Below are positions 24,276 through 34,654 of a DNA stretch of 64,000 nt, in pieces (the stretch's first letter is position 1; each line of letters starts with the position of its first letter). The position numbers and the translations under genes are program-made. A model generated the notes under the pieces. It was not told the origin of the DNA. It worked only from the letters and a program-made list of their open reading frames with translations, and ran no database searches. This stretch comes from Brachypterus glaber (lineage: Eukaryota > Arthropoda > Insecta > Coleoptera > Kateretidae): NCBI GenBank assembly GCA_958510825.1, contig OY294047.1:40377229-40441228 (forward strand). The letters are read 5' to 3'.

Positions 24276-24367
24276 CTGCTAGACAACTCGAAGGGATGGA
24301 GAACTCTTTCCACGTCCCCGAACAGCTTGACGCATTTGTTTTTACCAGTTACAGGAAAAAAGTTAGC
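24276..24367 (-). CDS. Isolated internal coding exon, unidentified gene
   Basis: On the minus strand a 92-base exon is framed by an acceptor (TTGTTGTTTCAG at 24368-24379) and a donor (AGCAG|GTGAG, donor at 24271-24275). Only one frame is open: ANFFPVTGKNKCVKLF then GDVERVLHPFELSS, ending in phase 2. Composition is clearly higher in GC than its surroundings. I do not recognise the protein. It is on the same strand as Abd-B, about 17.7 kb upstream, so it is either an exon of a neighbouring minus-strand gene whose other exons lie beyond the window, or a distal upstream exon of a long transcript. A chance combination of splice signals cannot be excluded, but the clean frame and both consensus sites together are unusual here. 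Confidence 0.5.
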
Positions 24368-25298
24368 CTGAAACAACAAAAGAAAAAAACTTAAAAAAAA
24401 CATAATAAAAACCAATAATAAAAAGCATTAAAACAACACTTAGAAAACAAGTTTAACAACTTAAATAGTTTAACTGAGGTTAGTGGAGATCTTATTTTTA
24501 TAAAGAAAAATAATTTTTTATAATAAGGACTCTTTAAATTTTAATATAACTAAAAATGACACATATGTCGAAAACAAGGTATCTATGGCCTCCAATTTAT
24601 AGTATTTGGTTTAGATAAACTGTAATAATACAATTGTTATTTTTTTAGAACTCTAAAAGTAAAAGTATTATGTTATTATTATTTATTTATTTATTTATAA
24701 TATAATAAAATAACTAAAAGGCGCATCCTAGAGCCATGTAGAAAAGGGCTATATGTTGTACAAAACTTGTGACAGCAACCCTCATCTTCATTAATGATTC
24801 CTAAACACTTATTTTAATGCGCTGATAAAGAATTTAATTTATTACTGTATAAATATTTATTAAGAGTTATGTACCAATGTAATACAATTTAATAAAAATT
24901 TCACCTGTTTCATAAAAAAGGCTTAAAATTTATAAAAGTAATCCTATTGGTTAACACTTTACCGACAGATGCAAGTAAAACATCTGCAAATATTTGCAGC
25001 TGAAATGGGACATTTGTTTTATTTTGCAAAATTATCATGAAAAAATAGAGTCCGCTGTTTATATAATTTACAATATAAAATTTACTAAATAAGTAATGTT
25101 TTAACTTTAGCAAAAAATCGGATAATTCCTAATTAACCCTTAATTTGGCAAACACTCTTTAGGATATACTAAATCTTTTAAGGGGAAACTTAGATACATA
25201 AATGTAAAACATTTATGAAGAAAAAATATTAAAAAAAAGTCACGTGACTTAATACCGACTTGTGTCATGTGAATGACATTGCCAATTTTTTTTTTGGC

Positions 25299-25535
25299 AA
25301 ATATTTTTTATCCAATACCTAGTATTAATGTTAGTTTACACTTGACATTTTAATCAATGAAAATGACGTTTTAATTAATCATCCTGTAAACAGGTTGTGT
25401 TATGAAATGTCTAATCACCGAAACATGACATTATATATAATTATAATTATATTGAAATGTCAAGTAAATTTAGTGGAAATGTCATTTGTAAATTTGATAG
25501 GAAAGTGTTTTTAAGAGGTATTGGATAAAATTTTG
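25299..25535 (+). mobile_element. MITE with about 22-bp inverted ends
   Basis: AAATATTTTTTATCCAATAC is mirrored by GTATTGGATAAAATTTT. The interior repeats TGACATTT/AAATGTCA motifs in both orientations. Non-coding. Confidence 0.6.
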
Positions 25536-25539
25536 TAAA

Positions 25540-28050
25540 GCACATGAAGGGTTAGTGACATTATTCACTCAAAAATTAACCCACTCGGCCCAGGAGCCTC
25601 ATAAGTCAACTTTTTTGACATTGAAAATGTCTTATAGCTTGAAACCCATAATTTTTGTCAGAATTGTCACGATTTTTGTGGGGGTGATTGAGGTTGTAAA
25701 TTGCATCTGTAAAAAAAATTATTTCATTTTCAAATCTCCAGACAAAATAAAAAAATAACAGACATTTTCTTGAAATAATAAAAAATAAAATAAAATTCCA
25801 TTTTCGTATTTTCCATAAAAAAAAAAACGAAAGCAATTGGTTTGTTTCCCAACTAGTTTTCATAAAATTTTACGAGTAGAAAAACAGTCGCAGAAAAACA
25901 AATCTATATCATATTCAAAAAATTTCATATAGAAAAATAAACTTTGGGAAGAAAAAGAAAATGAAGTCATTTTTATTACGATCATATACGATTATTGAAA
26001 ATGTTTGTTTTCCTAGGTTCTGAGATTGCATATGGTAATATTTTCATTCGCTAAATTGATTTTTTTATTGTGGTTATATGAAAGGAAAATCCCGTGCATT
26101 AGGATGTGTCATATGTGCCCAACAAATTTAAAATTCAAAGTACTTTTAAAATTATTTATTAAAATGCTAGACTTATTAAATTACATTAAAAATAAAAGTC
26201 TTTAAGGCCCACATAATAAATACTAATATAACTTTACTGCAAAAATGTTTTCTGAGTGGTAAAATTAAAATATGTGAGTAAAATTAAAGGGAAAATTTAA
26301 AAATTAAATAAAATAACTATAATATTGTATATTAAAACATAATTTTAGGATAAAAATTTAATATTACATTGTCATCGTAAATTTAAAGGGTAAATTCAGT
26401 CAAATTTTCTATAAAACAGTAAATATGCGGTTTAAGTCATATGAATTAAACGATTTAATTTTAATATTACCCCCTTATTTTACCCCCTTTTTATATAAGT
26501 TGTATACATTCATTTAATAAATAAAAATTTTGAAATATTTATTTATTTTATTATAATATAATATTAAGTATTAAAAAAAAATCTTTGTACTTAGAATAGA
26601 ATAGAATATATTTGTTTTATTGAATTGACAATATTTCTAGTAAAGAATATTGTTATTAAATCACTTAGAAATACTTTTCGTATGGGGTACACCCTAATGT
26701 CTAAGTTTTTCCGACAAAGAGAATTAAACTGATTGAATAATTTAATCTAGGACTAACAAAAAGGGGAATAAAAATATCTTTTTAGATGACGTATGATTTT
26801 TCCGTTTTTCATACATATAAATCAGAAAAATGAAAGCTTTATTGTTTTGTACTATTCATGGAAAATACAATACAAACAGAAATATTAAAAAAGTTTGTCG
26901 GCTGTAATATTTTGTACTTGATATTTTTATGGGAATTTGTTTAAAACAATACTAGCCAGTTTATAATAAAATTCACAGCAGAAAAATTTATTTGAATCAG
27001 AATTTCAACACTTTACTTAATACGTTCTGTTTTATTTGGAAAAAATTAAAAGAACTACACCCTGTCTCATTAATCTGTTTCAAATGTAAACATTCTACTA
27101 CTATAAATGTGGCGGCGACTATACGGGATGAAGTTGCATTGTGCTTTAGTTGAATTGCACTTAGTACTTGTACTTTCATTTAGAGCATGGTGGGATATGC
27201 ACCTGAGTGAATATATTTACGCCCATGTTAATGGTACAGGAAAATAGCGTTACAAAATGATCAGAATTTGCGTTACGTAATACTTGAACGTTCCCAAGGG
27301 GTTAAAACAACGGGCATGAGTCTTTTTCTTGCAAAATATATGAGATACTTTTTTAAAAGTTCTTCAAAAATATAAAAATTATTTACCAACGTATTTCAAT
27401 AGTCAATTTTTACTTTTGCTTAAAATAAATAAATTAAAAAAAATATGAGATAATAATGTTTTATTAAATGTTTTTAACAGTGTTCGGTATTCTGCTAAGC
27501 ATTATATTTCTACACAGCTTGTTTCTCTTTAATTTAAACATGCGGTGCATTTTATTTTATTTTCATGTTAATATACATAAAATGTATCTACTAAACTATG
27601 TAGTTAAGCGAAATTTATTTGATTGGACGTAACACAAATCTTTATTTATCGCAGCAATGGATTACTACTTCAATCTTTTTTGTTCAAAAAGTTTAAATTC
27701 ACTTATATTCCAACGCGTTCGAATATACAACTACATATTTTATACAGTTTATTGCTACCTATTTATATATGAAATATAAGTAAGTTGCAACATGTGCATT
27801 TTATAGAAAATGATTTTATAAAATAGTATTCTTGGCGGTGGAAGTGGAAGCTTCTACGTTTTATCGTTCGCTACAAGTTAAAGCATAGTAAAGGCAAAAC
27901 CCTTTTTTATTTTTCAATTGATTCCGGAGCGTTTAAAAAAACACCAAAAAGTGTAAAAAATATTAACTTTTGTGTAATAATAATAAATAATAATAAACTA
28001 ATAGAGAGCTGGTTTTGCAAATTATTTATTTAATCTATTTATTGGTTTGT
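25540..28050. other. AT-rich intergenic sequence, no gene seen
   Basis: Poly-A/T-rich sequence. AGAATAGAATAGAATATATT near 26592 looks like a short simple repeat. Several short open frames are low-complexity and not gene-like. Confidence 0.5.
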
Positions 28051-28055
28051 TTTAG

Positions 28056-28238
28056 CTAGTAGGAAAACGCCCACCAAAAAGATAAAACCCAAGTCTTTAG
28101 CCGAGTGAATAATACTGGACATGGTAGCCGCCATCATGGCCAACCTGGACTTCCTTTCTAATACGGACAAGATCAGCGACGAGGTGGACTTGAAGTATTC
28201 AGTGATATGGACGACGACGTCAAAGTGTCGAAACAGAG
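28056..28238 (+). CDS. Candidate 5' coding exon, unidentified gene
   Basis: On the plus strand an acceptor (TTTGTTTTAG at 28046-28055) and a donor (AAACAGAG|GTACGT) frame a block of non-repetitive, higher-GC sequence. A start codon at 28121 opens MVAAIMANLDFLSNTDKISD then EVDLKYSVIW, continuing to the donor. In the second half the +1 frame reads VFSDMDDDVKVSKQR, which is acidic and more protein-like than the in-frame WTTTSKCRNR. One base may therefore be missing near 28190. GCCGCCATCATGG around the second ATG is a good initiation context. I cannot name the protein. It runs opposite to Abd-B, so it would belong to another gene extending to the right, but no second exon was found. Confidence 0.42.
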
Positions 28239-29319
28239 GTACGTTTTTAAATAAATACCGTTAACGGGGGTACGTTTAGATTAACAACATAATGGTCAAA
28301 GTTGCTCCAATGTACGGTATCATTCAGAGCTTCGATTTATCGCAGGTTACAAGCGCTTTTAAGAATCGTAAAAAAAGCCTTTCTTTGATTTTAAAATTGG
28401 CCAGATTTAATATCATACAGAGTTCACGAAACAAATAGTAATTAGGCATTTAAAATAACTATTATTATTTTATTAATAAAGAAATAGTTATATATTCTAT
28501 TCATCTAACCTAAAAACATACGTTTTTTTAGTTTACTTAAACTATAAGCAGGACTCTATAAATCTGGTTATTTATCTTTTAATGATACGTCCCTGTAGTC
28601 GTAGGGCTGGTGACCATTTTTATTTCAGTATTTTATGCCAGCTATATTTTATATATGTCTTAAAGTACATTTAGATTAAGCTATTTTCAAATTGCTAGAC
28701 TGCGAATCCAGTTCCTTTGGGTGCTAGAAGCTCGAAAAGCTATGGCAATGAGCTACCAAAAACTCTATTTTTAACTTGCCGAGTCATATACATAATAATT
28801 CATAATAATACTGGGGCCAAGCGGTAAGAACAGTCTTTAAAATATGTGATACTTAATTTTTTAAAGGAATGAGAATTTATGAAATTACATTTTGATTAAA
28901 TGAAAATTATTAAGAATTTTTAGTGTTGACATATGCCAACAATAGTCTTTTTTTTAACTCTTAGCCTACTGAATAATTGTGTAAAACTGTGAAAATAGAC
29001 TAATCTAAATTGAATAAATGTAATTTGTTTGACTCGGTAAGTTAAAAATATATTTTATTCACAAGCATACAGAAAAAAGTCCTTTATATGCATTATAAAA
29101 AGTGGCAAAATCTATCATTTTTGTTTACTTCTTTTAAAGTTAAAAAAGCTTTTCATTTTTAACCAAGATTATATATGAATTCATATCTAACCTGTTCTTG
29201 GCTTTTGGTTATAACTCATACCTTGGCCAAATAGCATCTCTCGAGTTGGAAGTGTTTCATTTTCTTATTAGGTTAGAAATATAAAGAACTTTCACTTTCG
29301 GGTTTAGACCGTGTTAATG

Positions 29320-29377
29320 GATTTTCACTTTCCGACGTTTCGTCTCTTACTACTAGAGACATCTTCAGGGATTAATC
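29320..29377 (-). ncRNA. Hammerhead-ribozyme-like motif in Penelope 3' end (copy 1)
   Basis: The 58-base minus-strand fold is identical in layout to the copy at 30497-30554. It has an outer stem GATT/AATC, an inner stem TCC/GGA, core CTGAAGA, a 6-bp stem GTCTCT/AGAGAC, then GAAAC and GTC. Penelope-like elements are known to carry hammerhead motifs in their terminal repeats. One extra T lies between the core GA and stem II, so activity is uncertain. Confidence 0.7.
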
Positions 29378-29411
29378 TGAAACTAAGTTTCGAATCAACT
29401 TGTGTCACTAT

Positions 29412-30149
29412 TTATGACGAGTTGTGGTTATTCACCGGTGACGAGGTTTTTCCTATCAAAGACTTCCATATTGCAGGTAAGTGGTAACCAATGTCCCGAT
29501 TGATATTGTTAGGATGCTTGATGATTTCTATCGATTCCCGTATCTTCCTTGGCATTTTTCTGTTTTCTGTTAATATTTGTTTTGTATCAGACAAATTGAT
29601 TTTATGACCTGTTTCATGTACATGTTCGGCTACTGCCGATAAGGAAATTTGTTTCTTTCTTATATTGCGCTCATGCTCTTGAAGTCTTGTAGAAATTTTT
29701 CTCTTAGTTTCACCTATGTAAACCGTACCACAGGAGCAGGGTATTTTATATACGCCTTCTGAACTCAGGGGTATTTTGTCTTTTGTTGAAGTCAAACATT
29801 GACCTAATTTTTGGTTGGACCGAAATATAGGCTTAATATTTGACTTCTTCAAAAGTTTACCTATTTTATCCGTGATACCGCTTACATAGGGAAGTATAAC
29901 TTGTGTCTGTCTGTCATTGTCACTATTGTCCTGTTGTTTGGGTCTGGGATTTCTGTATTTGTATATGGTCTTATTAATGTCTTTTTTGGTATAACCGTTC
30001 ATGGTCAAGGCTTTGGTTAGTTTAAGCAGTTCTGTGTCTAGGGAATTCTTGTCTGAAATCATGAAAGCCCTATGAACAAGTGAATTAACTACCGAGCGTT
30101 TTTGAGAGGGATGGTGATGTGAAAATGCGTTTAGGTATCTGTCAGTGTG
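29412..30149 (-). pseudogene. Penelope-like RT C-terminal part plus GIY-YIG endonuclease, truncated
   Basis: The minus-strand frame is open from the copy junction (30149) to the stop at 29412. It begins HTDRYLNAFSHHHP, passes ISDKNSLDTELLKLTKAL, and reaches the region PYVSGITDKIGKLLKKSNI that precedes the endonuclease. The GIY-YIG part shows GVYKIPCSCGTVYIGETKR, followed by STRLQEHERNIR and AEHVHETGHKI. The last has the CxC...H spacing characteristic of Penelope endonucleases, which nick DNA to prime reverse transcription. The catalytic RT core is missing, so this copy cannot move by itself. There is no internal stop. Confidence 0.92.
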
Positions 30150-30150
30150 G

Positions 30151-30462
30151 GTTTACATAGGTGAAACTAAGAGAAAAATTTCTACAAGACTTCAAGAGCA
30201 TGAGCGCAATATAAGAAAGAAACAAATTTCCTTATCGGCAGTAGCCGAACATGTACATGAAACAGGTCATAAAATCAATTTGTCTGATACAAAACAAATA
30301 TTAACAGAAAACAGAAAAATGCCAAGGAAGATACGGGAATCGATAGAAATCATCAAGCATCCTAACAATATCAATCGGGACACTGGTTACCACTTACCTG
30401 CAATATGGAAGTCTTTGATAGGAAAAACCTCGTCACGGGTGAATAACCACAACTCGTCATAA
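30151..30462 (+). pseudogene. GIY-YIG endonuclease C-terminal fragment of Penelope-like element
   Basis: The plus-strand frame enters at VYIGETKRKISTRLQEHERN and continues through AEHVHETGHKINLSDTKQIL and the IEIIKHPNNINRDTGYHLPA tail to TAA at 30460-30462. It differs from the minus copy at very few residues (RDT versus RDI, SSR versus SSP). The start of the domain (the GVYKIPC segment) is missing, so it is a truncated copy. Confidence 0.9.
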
Positions 30463-30496
30463 ATAGTGACACAAGTTGATTCGAAACTTAGTTTCA

Positions 30497-30554
30497 GATT
30501 AATCCCTGAAGATGTCTCTAGTAGTAAGAGACGAAACGTCGGAAAGTGAAAATC
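30497..30554 (+). ncRNA. Hammerhead-ribozyme-like motif in Penelope 3' end (copy 2)
   Basis: GATT (30497-30500) pairs with AATC (30551-30554), and TCC (30503-30505) pairs with GGA (30541-30543) across an internal loop. The core CTGAAGA is at 30506-30512. Stem II, GTCTCT/AGAGAC, is at 30514-30519 and 30527-30532. GAAAC-GTC at 30533-30540 ends at the expected cleavage base C540. Stem III is only the palindromic ACGT, as in short hammerheads that work as dimers. Confidence 0.72.
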
Positions 30555-31159
30555 CATTAACACGGTCTAAACCCGAAAGTGAAAGTTCTTTATATCTTAA
30601 TGGCCGTGAAAGCTTAAAATCTAAAATAGGTTAGAAATATACTATTTCGAGGACCCCATTTTACTACCTTTTCTTCTAGCATCCAAATGATCCAGGACAT
30701 GGCGATTTGCAAGTAGCTTTCTAATTGCATATTCACTGTGTTTTATGTTTTTTTTTTATCTATTTTATAAAATACTACTTACGATTACTTTCCATGTAAA
30801 GGAATATTTTTTCTAAATTACATTTTTTTATTCAAAATTTATCGCTTTTAAAATGCGATATTTTTAAAACTAAGATTGTTTTCTCCAACGCTTAAATTTA
30901 TCTCGGGGACAAAAAAAAGAAAGGGTGGGCAAAAATGAAAATAAAGCACAGATAATTAAGAATTTTACAAAGAAGTCCTTTGATTCGGTAATGATATACG
31001 AGATAAAAGTCAGAAAAGCCAGCGTGCAAGTTTAAAGACTTTAGGGACTTAATTGCTACAGATTATACGAATGAAAAAAATAAAATAAAGGAGCCTTTTA
31101 TAGTTATTCCTTCTTCATTTCTCTTCGTTTAATAAAATTTATCATACTTTTAGTACTAA

Positions 31160-32396
31160 TTAGTTTTTGCCAAGTCGAATATTTAAATTTAATTGATATT
31201 TTCTTAAAAAAAAAAAATACATATAAAATAATATAATATATAATAATAATATAAAATAATTGTAATTGTTATTGTAATTGTAATGGTTTATTGTCGTTCT
31301 AATATAATATATTAAATAAATCAGAATTAACAATTTTATTTTAGGTCTGAAATTTAACAAAATTTTATTAGGACCTTTGTATAAACAATTTTTTATATAA
31401 AAATAAAGAAATGTATTAAACTTTTGTATTTATCATCAATGCTGATTCAACATTACTAAAAATTGTCTCTATTACTGGACGAAACTGCAACAGAAATCCT
31501 GTTTCAGTATAACAAGTTAGATTTCAAAAACATAAATTTAGAAGAAAATAGTCTTAGATAAATGAAAACCAAGATAAGAAATTATATTGTCTTTTCTACA
31601 TCTTACGAAAACCTAATGCAGTAAATAACACAGGTCAACAAATATCAACTTTTTTCCCTTTGGATTAAAATGTTATTTTTATATGTAATTTGGTTTGGAC
31701 TTTTTTCAAAAATGAAGTCAATTTTTTTTCACATCAGAATTTTTTGTTATAAAAGATTTAATTTTAGAAGACTTCGTTTTAAAAAAAATAAAACATATGT
31801 TAGTTTTAAATTATAATGCTATTTTATGATAAATATGAACGAATAAGGGTAGGTGTACATTTTTGTTATAGTTATGTACTCCTGCGTTAAAATATAGTAT
31901 TTGTAAAGAAATTGGACTTTTTACCTACTATATATAACTCGAGATAAAAATTAAAAATTAAATTTATCGGAAAACTGATTTGATGGAATTTTTCTATATT
32001 TTTTCGATAATCAGTAAGACTATAGCTACAAAAATCAGTATTAGTTTTCAAAGGGGGGGGGGGCATTAAATAAAAAACACCTTCTGAATTAAAAACATTG
32101 AAATCACGGTTTTTTAACCTTTCGATCCACTGTGCTGCAGTGTGTGTGAGCCGATTGACTTGAAATTTGGTATATGAATTGTTGGCTTATAGGACCATAA
32201 TATTATGTATAATGGTTTAACTAAAGTTATATTTTTGGTGGTAAGTTATTTCTAAATGATAGCTAAATTTTGAGGTTTTTTGTCAATAAAAAAAAATAGG
32301 CCAGTATATTATTTTAATTTTGGGCTTAAAATTATTCTTAGGACATACGTAAATAAGAAAATAAATAAAAAGTGGGTTATTAGAAAGTTGGACTAA
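31160..32396. other. AT-rich sequence with a roughly 100-bp repeat pair
   Basis: The block at 31965-32058 (CGGAAAACTGATTTGATGGA ... GATAATCAGTA ... TACAAAAATCAGTA) recurs at 32617-32712. An 11-base G run lies at about 32053. No gene is visible. Confidence 0.5.
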
Positions 32397-32543
32397 GTAG
32401 TAGTAGTAGTAGTAAGGGTGGGGAGGCTACAAGCCAGGCAACTAGGCCATTATGGCCCTTTTTGCCAGCCCCGAGCTGTCCCAGCCACACATCTACCCTA
32501 CTCCCTGCCTAAACCTGCCGGACCTCCTTATAAAGGTCGCGAT
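32397..32543 (-). mobile_element. Short retroposon (SINE or LINE 3' end) with 12-bp target duplication
   Basis: The flanks are exact 12-base direct repeats, AAGTTGGACTAA at 32385-32396 and 32544-32555. Between them is a GC-rich 147-bp insert. On the minus strand it ends in (TAC)n, a short-repeat 3' tail. This is the signature of target-primed reverse transcription. The body includes GGCCATAATGGCC and GACCTCCTTATAAAGGTC. I do not know the family. Confidence 0.8.
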
Positions 32544-33304
32544 AAGTTGGACTAAAGTTATATACCCGGGAACCGTGCATAGTATACTATATAACACGAA
32601 AAAAAAATGATATTACTCGGAAAACTGATCTGATGGAACTTTTTCTATATATTTCTGATAATCAGTACTAGTATAGCTTACAAAAATCAGTAATTAATTT
32701 TCAGAGGGCAAAATCACTGTTGACCTGTGTAATATTACGTATTGCAATATAAGTTATTGTATATATGTAGAGGTTTTATCTATATAGTGCCTATACTTAT
32801 ATTAATTACCTACATAATCTAAAATAAACGAAAAGCAAGATACAAAAATCCAATTTATATAGAGGAAAGATGTGATTTTCCTTATGGTTTCTAATTTAAT
32901 GTGAAACAATATTTAATAGGGACTATGATTATAACTAAGAAACCGTTTTTCTTGAAAATGAGGGTGGTTTATATCTATTAGATATTATCTATATTTCGAC
33001 TTTCCGGAAATTAAAAGCATTTCCATTGAAACTTTCTCAAATCTCCAAAATTAACAAATAACTTAGAACACTCCATCAAAAAACTGGACATAATAAAAAA
33101 ATATAGATTTGCTTTTCACCAAAAATTACAAATTTTTAGCAAATATAAAGCCCTTTTGATTAAAATTACTTAATATCTAATATTAAACATTGCAAACCAC
33201 ATATAGGAAAATCTACATAACTATATAGGAAATGAAGTCATTAGCCCTTATGTTTTTGGTAACTTAATTTACTGGGGAGGAATTCTATCAAACAGATTAG
33301 GTTT

Positions 33305-33504
33305 NNNNNNNNNNNNNNNNNNNNNNNNNNNNNNNNNNNNNNNNNNNNNNNNNNNNNNNNNNNNNNNNNNNNNNNNNNNNNNNNNNNNNNNNNNNNNNNN
33401 NNNNNNNNNNNNNNNNNNNNNNNNNNNNNNNNNNNNNNNNNNNNNNNNNNNNNNNNNNNNNNNNNNNNNNNNNNNNNNNNNNNNNNNNNNNNNNNNNNNN
33501 NNNN
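33305..33504. other. Assembly gap of 200 N
   Basis: Exactly 200 undetermined bases. The round number suggests a placeholder, so the true distance is unknown. Confidence 0.99.
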
Positions 33505-33570
33505 TGGCGAGGTACATATAATTATAACTACATTTATAAATACAATTTAATTTTATCTAATAATTCAAGA

Positions 33571-33650
33571 AATTTTTTATGATTGGGTACTCGTGAATTT
33601 TTTATGGTTGGGTATTTGTGGATTTTCTATGGTTGGGTACTTGTAAATGT
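33571..33650 (+). repeat. 25-bp tandem repeat, three units
   Basis: Three successive units of the form AATTTTTTATGGTTGGGTA.T.GT with small differences, period 25. The array lies just right of the gap, which may be caused by an expanded tandem array. Confidence 0.8.
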
Positions 33651-33720
33651 TAGCTACACCTAACGCAGCTCCTTATCTTGTTCCACAATAAAAAAATTCT
33701 CAACTGCAGATCAATAGGAT

Positions 33721-33957
33721 TTAACATTGATTGACTTCTGTATTTAATTTTTCTGTTAAATTACTTTTAGAATTAACATTTTTCAATATGTTTCCATAAC
33801 TGAAACTTCTGTAGTCAGAAGTATTTAAGATTTCTGATAATTTTTCATCTTAATGATTAAAATCAGCATGTGCATGTTCTACAAAAGGTTCATCGTCCAT
33901 ATTTTTAATAGAACTTTTTAAATCCGGGGACTCAATCCCCCCTCCTGGTTTAGACAT
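33721..33957 (-). pseudogene. Decayed coding fragment with one internal stop
   Basis: On the minus strand, ATG at 33957 opens MSKPGGGIESPDLKSS then IKNMDDEPFVEHAHADFNH. A single TAA follows at codon 36. The same frame then continues DEKLSEILNTSDYRSFSYG and NVNSKSNLTEKLNTEVNQC to TAA at 33721-33723. Residue usage is that of a real protein and differs from the Phe/Ile/Asn/Lys-rich noise frames elsewhere. I cannot assign a family. It could be the N-terminal part of a hAT-like transposase or a processed gene. The assembly gap lies just downstream. Confidence 0.5.
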
Positions 33958-34276
33958 AGAAAAAGGTCGTTTTATTCAAAAATATTCTTGACAATTTTTT
34001 GACTAATAATAAACAGCTTTTTTAATCATCGAACGATTAATATATTTTTGAATAAATATAACGTTATAAAAATTATGAATATTTTAAAAATAAACATTTT
34101 TTTAAGGAATAAATTATAATAAAATTTATTTATTTAATACAAAATGTATTTATAGTTATTATTAAAAAAATAATAATAATTTAAATTGACAAAGCTAAAT
34201 TATTTGTTTATTTGGGTTTAACCAAACAAAAAGAAAAAGTAAAATAAAAATTGATCAATTTATAAAAGATCCATAA

Positions 34277-34654
34277 TATTCTTATAAGAACTTTAACCCC
34301 TTTCTCTCCAGCTAGTTTTTTAAAGTATAGCTATGTTATATAATACCTATAATAGGTATTATACATATAATGCGCTTCTAAGACAATTTGTCCTATCTGC
34401 AAATTAGATGTTTTGATATATGGCCAGTTTTATTGTTTTTGTTTGCACTTTTTGAAAACATCTTCTTATTCTTATAAGAACTTTAACCCCTTTCTCTCCA
34501 GCTAGTTTTTTAAAGTATAGCTATGTTATATAATACCTATAATAGGTATTATACATATAATGCGCTTCTAAGACAATTTGTCCTATCTGCAAATTAGATG
34601 TTTTGATATATGGCCAGTTTTATTGTTTTTGTTTGCACTTTTTGAAAACATCTT
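34277..34654 (+). repeat. Perfect 188-bp tandem duplication
   Basis: Bases 34277-34464 and 34467-34654 appear identical, with period 190. Each contains a near-palindrome, TATAATACCTATAATAGGTA and its mirror, and the left inverted end of the MITE at 34558. Absence of divergence means a very recent duplication or an assembly artefact. Confidence 0.9.

Larger units (their letters stand above)
29285..30149 (-). mobile_element. Penelope-like retroelement, 5'-truncated, minus copy
   Basis: This is the 3' part of a Penelope-like element. On the minus strand it opens directly at the junction with HTDRYLNAFSHHHPSQKRS, the late RT/linker region, and runs through the GIY-YIG endonuclease to a 3' UTR carrying a hammerhead-like fold. 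It abuts the plus-strand copy head to head at 30150/30151. Such inverted, truncated pairs are typical of Penelope-like insertions. Confidence 0.92.
30151..30595 (+). mobile_element. Penelope-like retroelement, 5'-truncated, plus copy
   Basis: From GTTTACATAGGTGAAACTAA to the 3' end this copy is almost identical to the minus copy in reverse. Together they form a large inverted repeat with arms of about 440 bp (29285-29723 and 30151-30595). Near-identity implies that both were made in one insertion event or very close in time. Confidence 0.92.
28604..30719 (+). mobile_element. Second copy of the 7986 element family, disrupted by later insertions
   Basis: The left part (GGGCTGGTGACCATTTTTAT onward) matches 7986-8400 in order, including TTCCTTTGGGTGCTAGAAGC and ACTGTGAAAATAGACTAATC. 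The right part resumes at about 30650 with CCCCATTTTACTACCTTTTC and GGCGATTTGCAA, matching 8446-8515. Between them sit the repeat at 29040-29283 and the two Penelope-like fragments. The right inverted end is truncated at about 30719. Confidence 0.7.

Noticed and set aside
33269..33517. Open frame spanning the N gap
   Set aside because: It consists almost entirely of undetermined bases.
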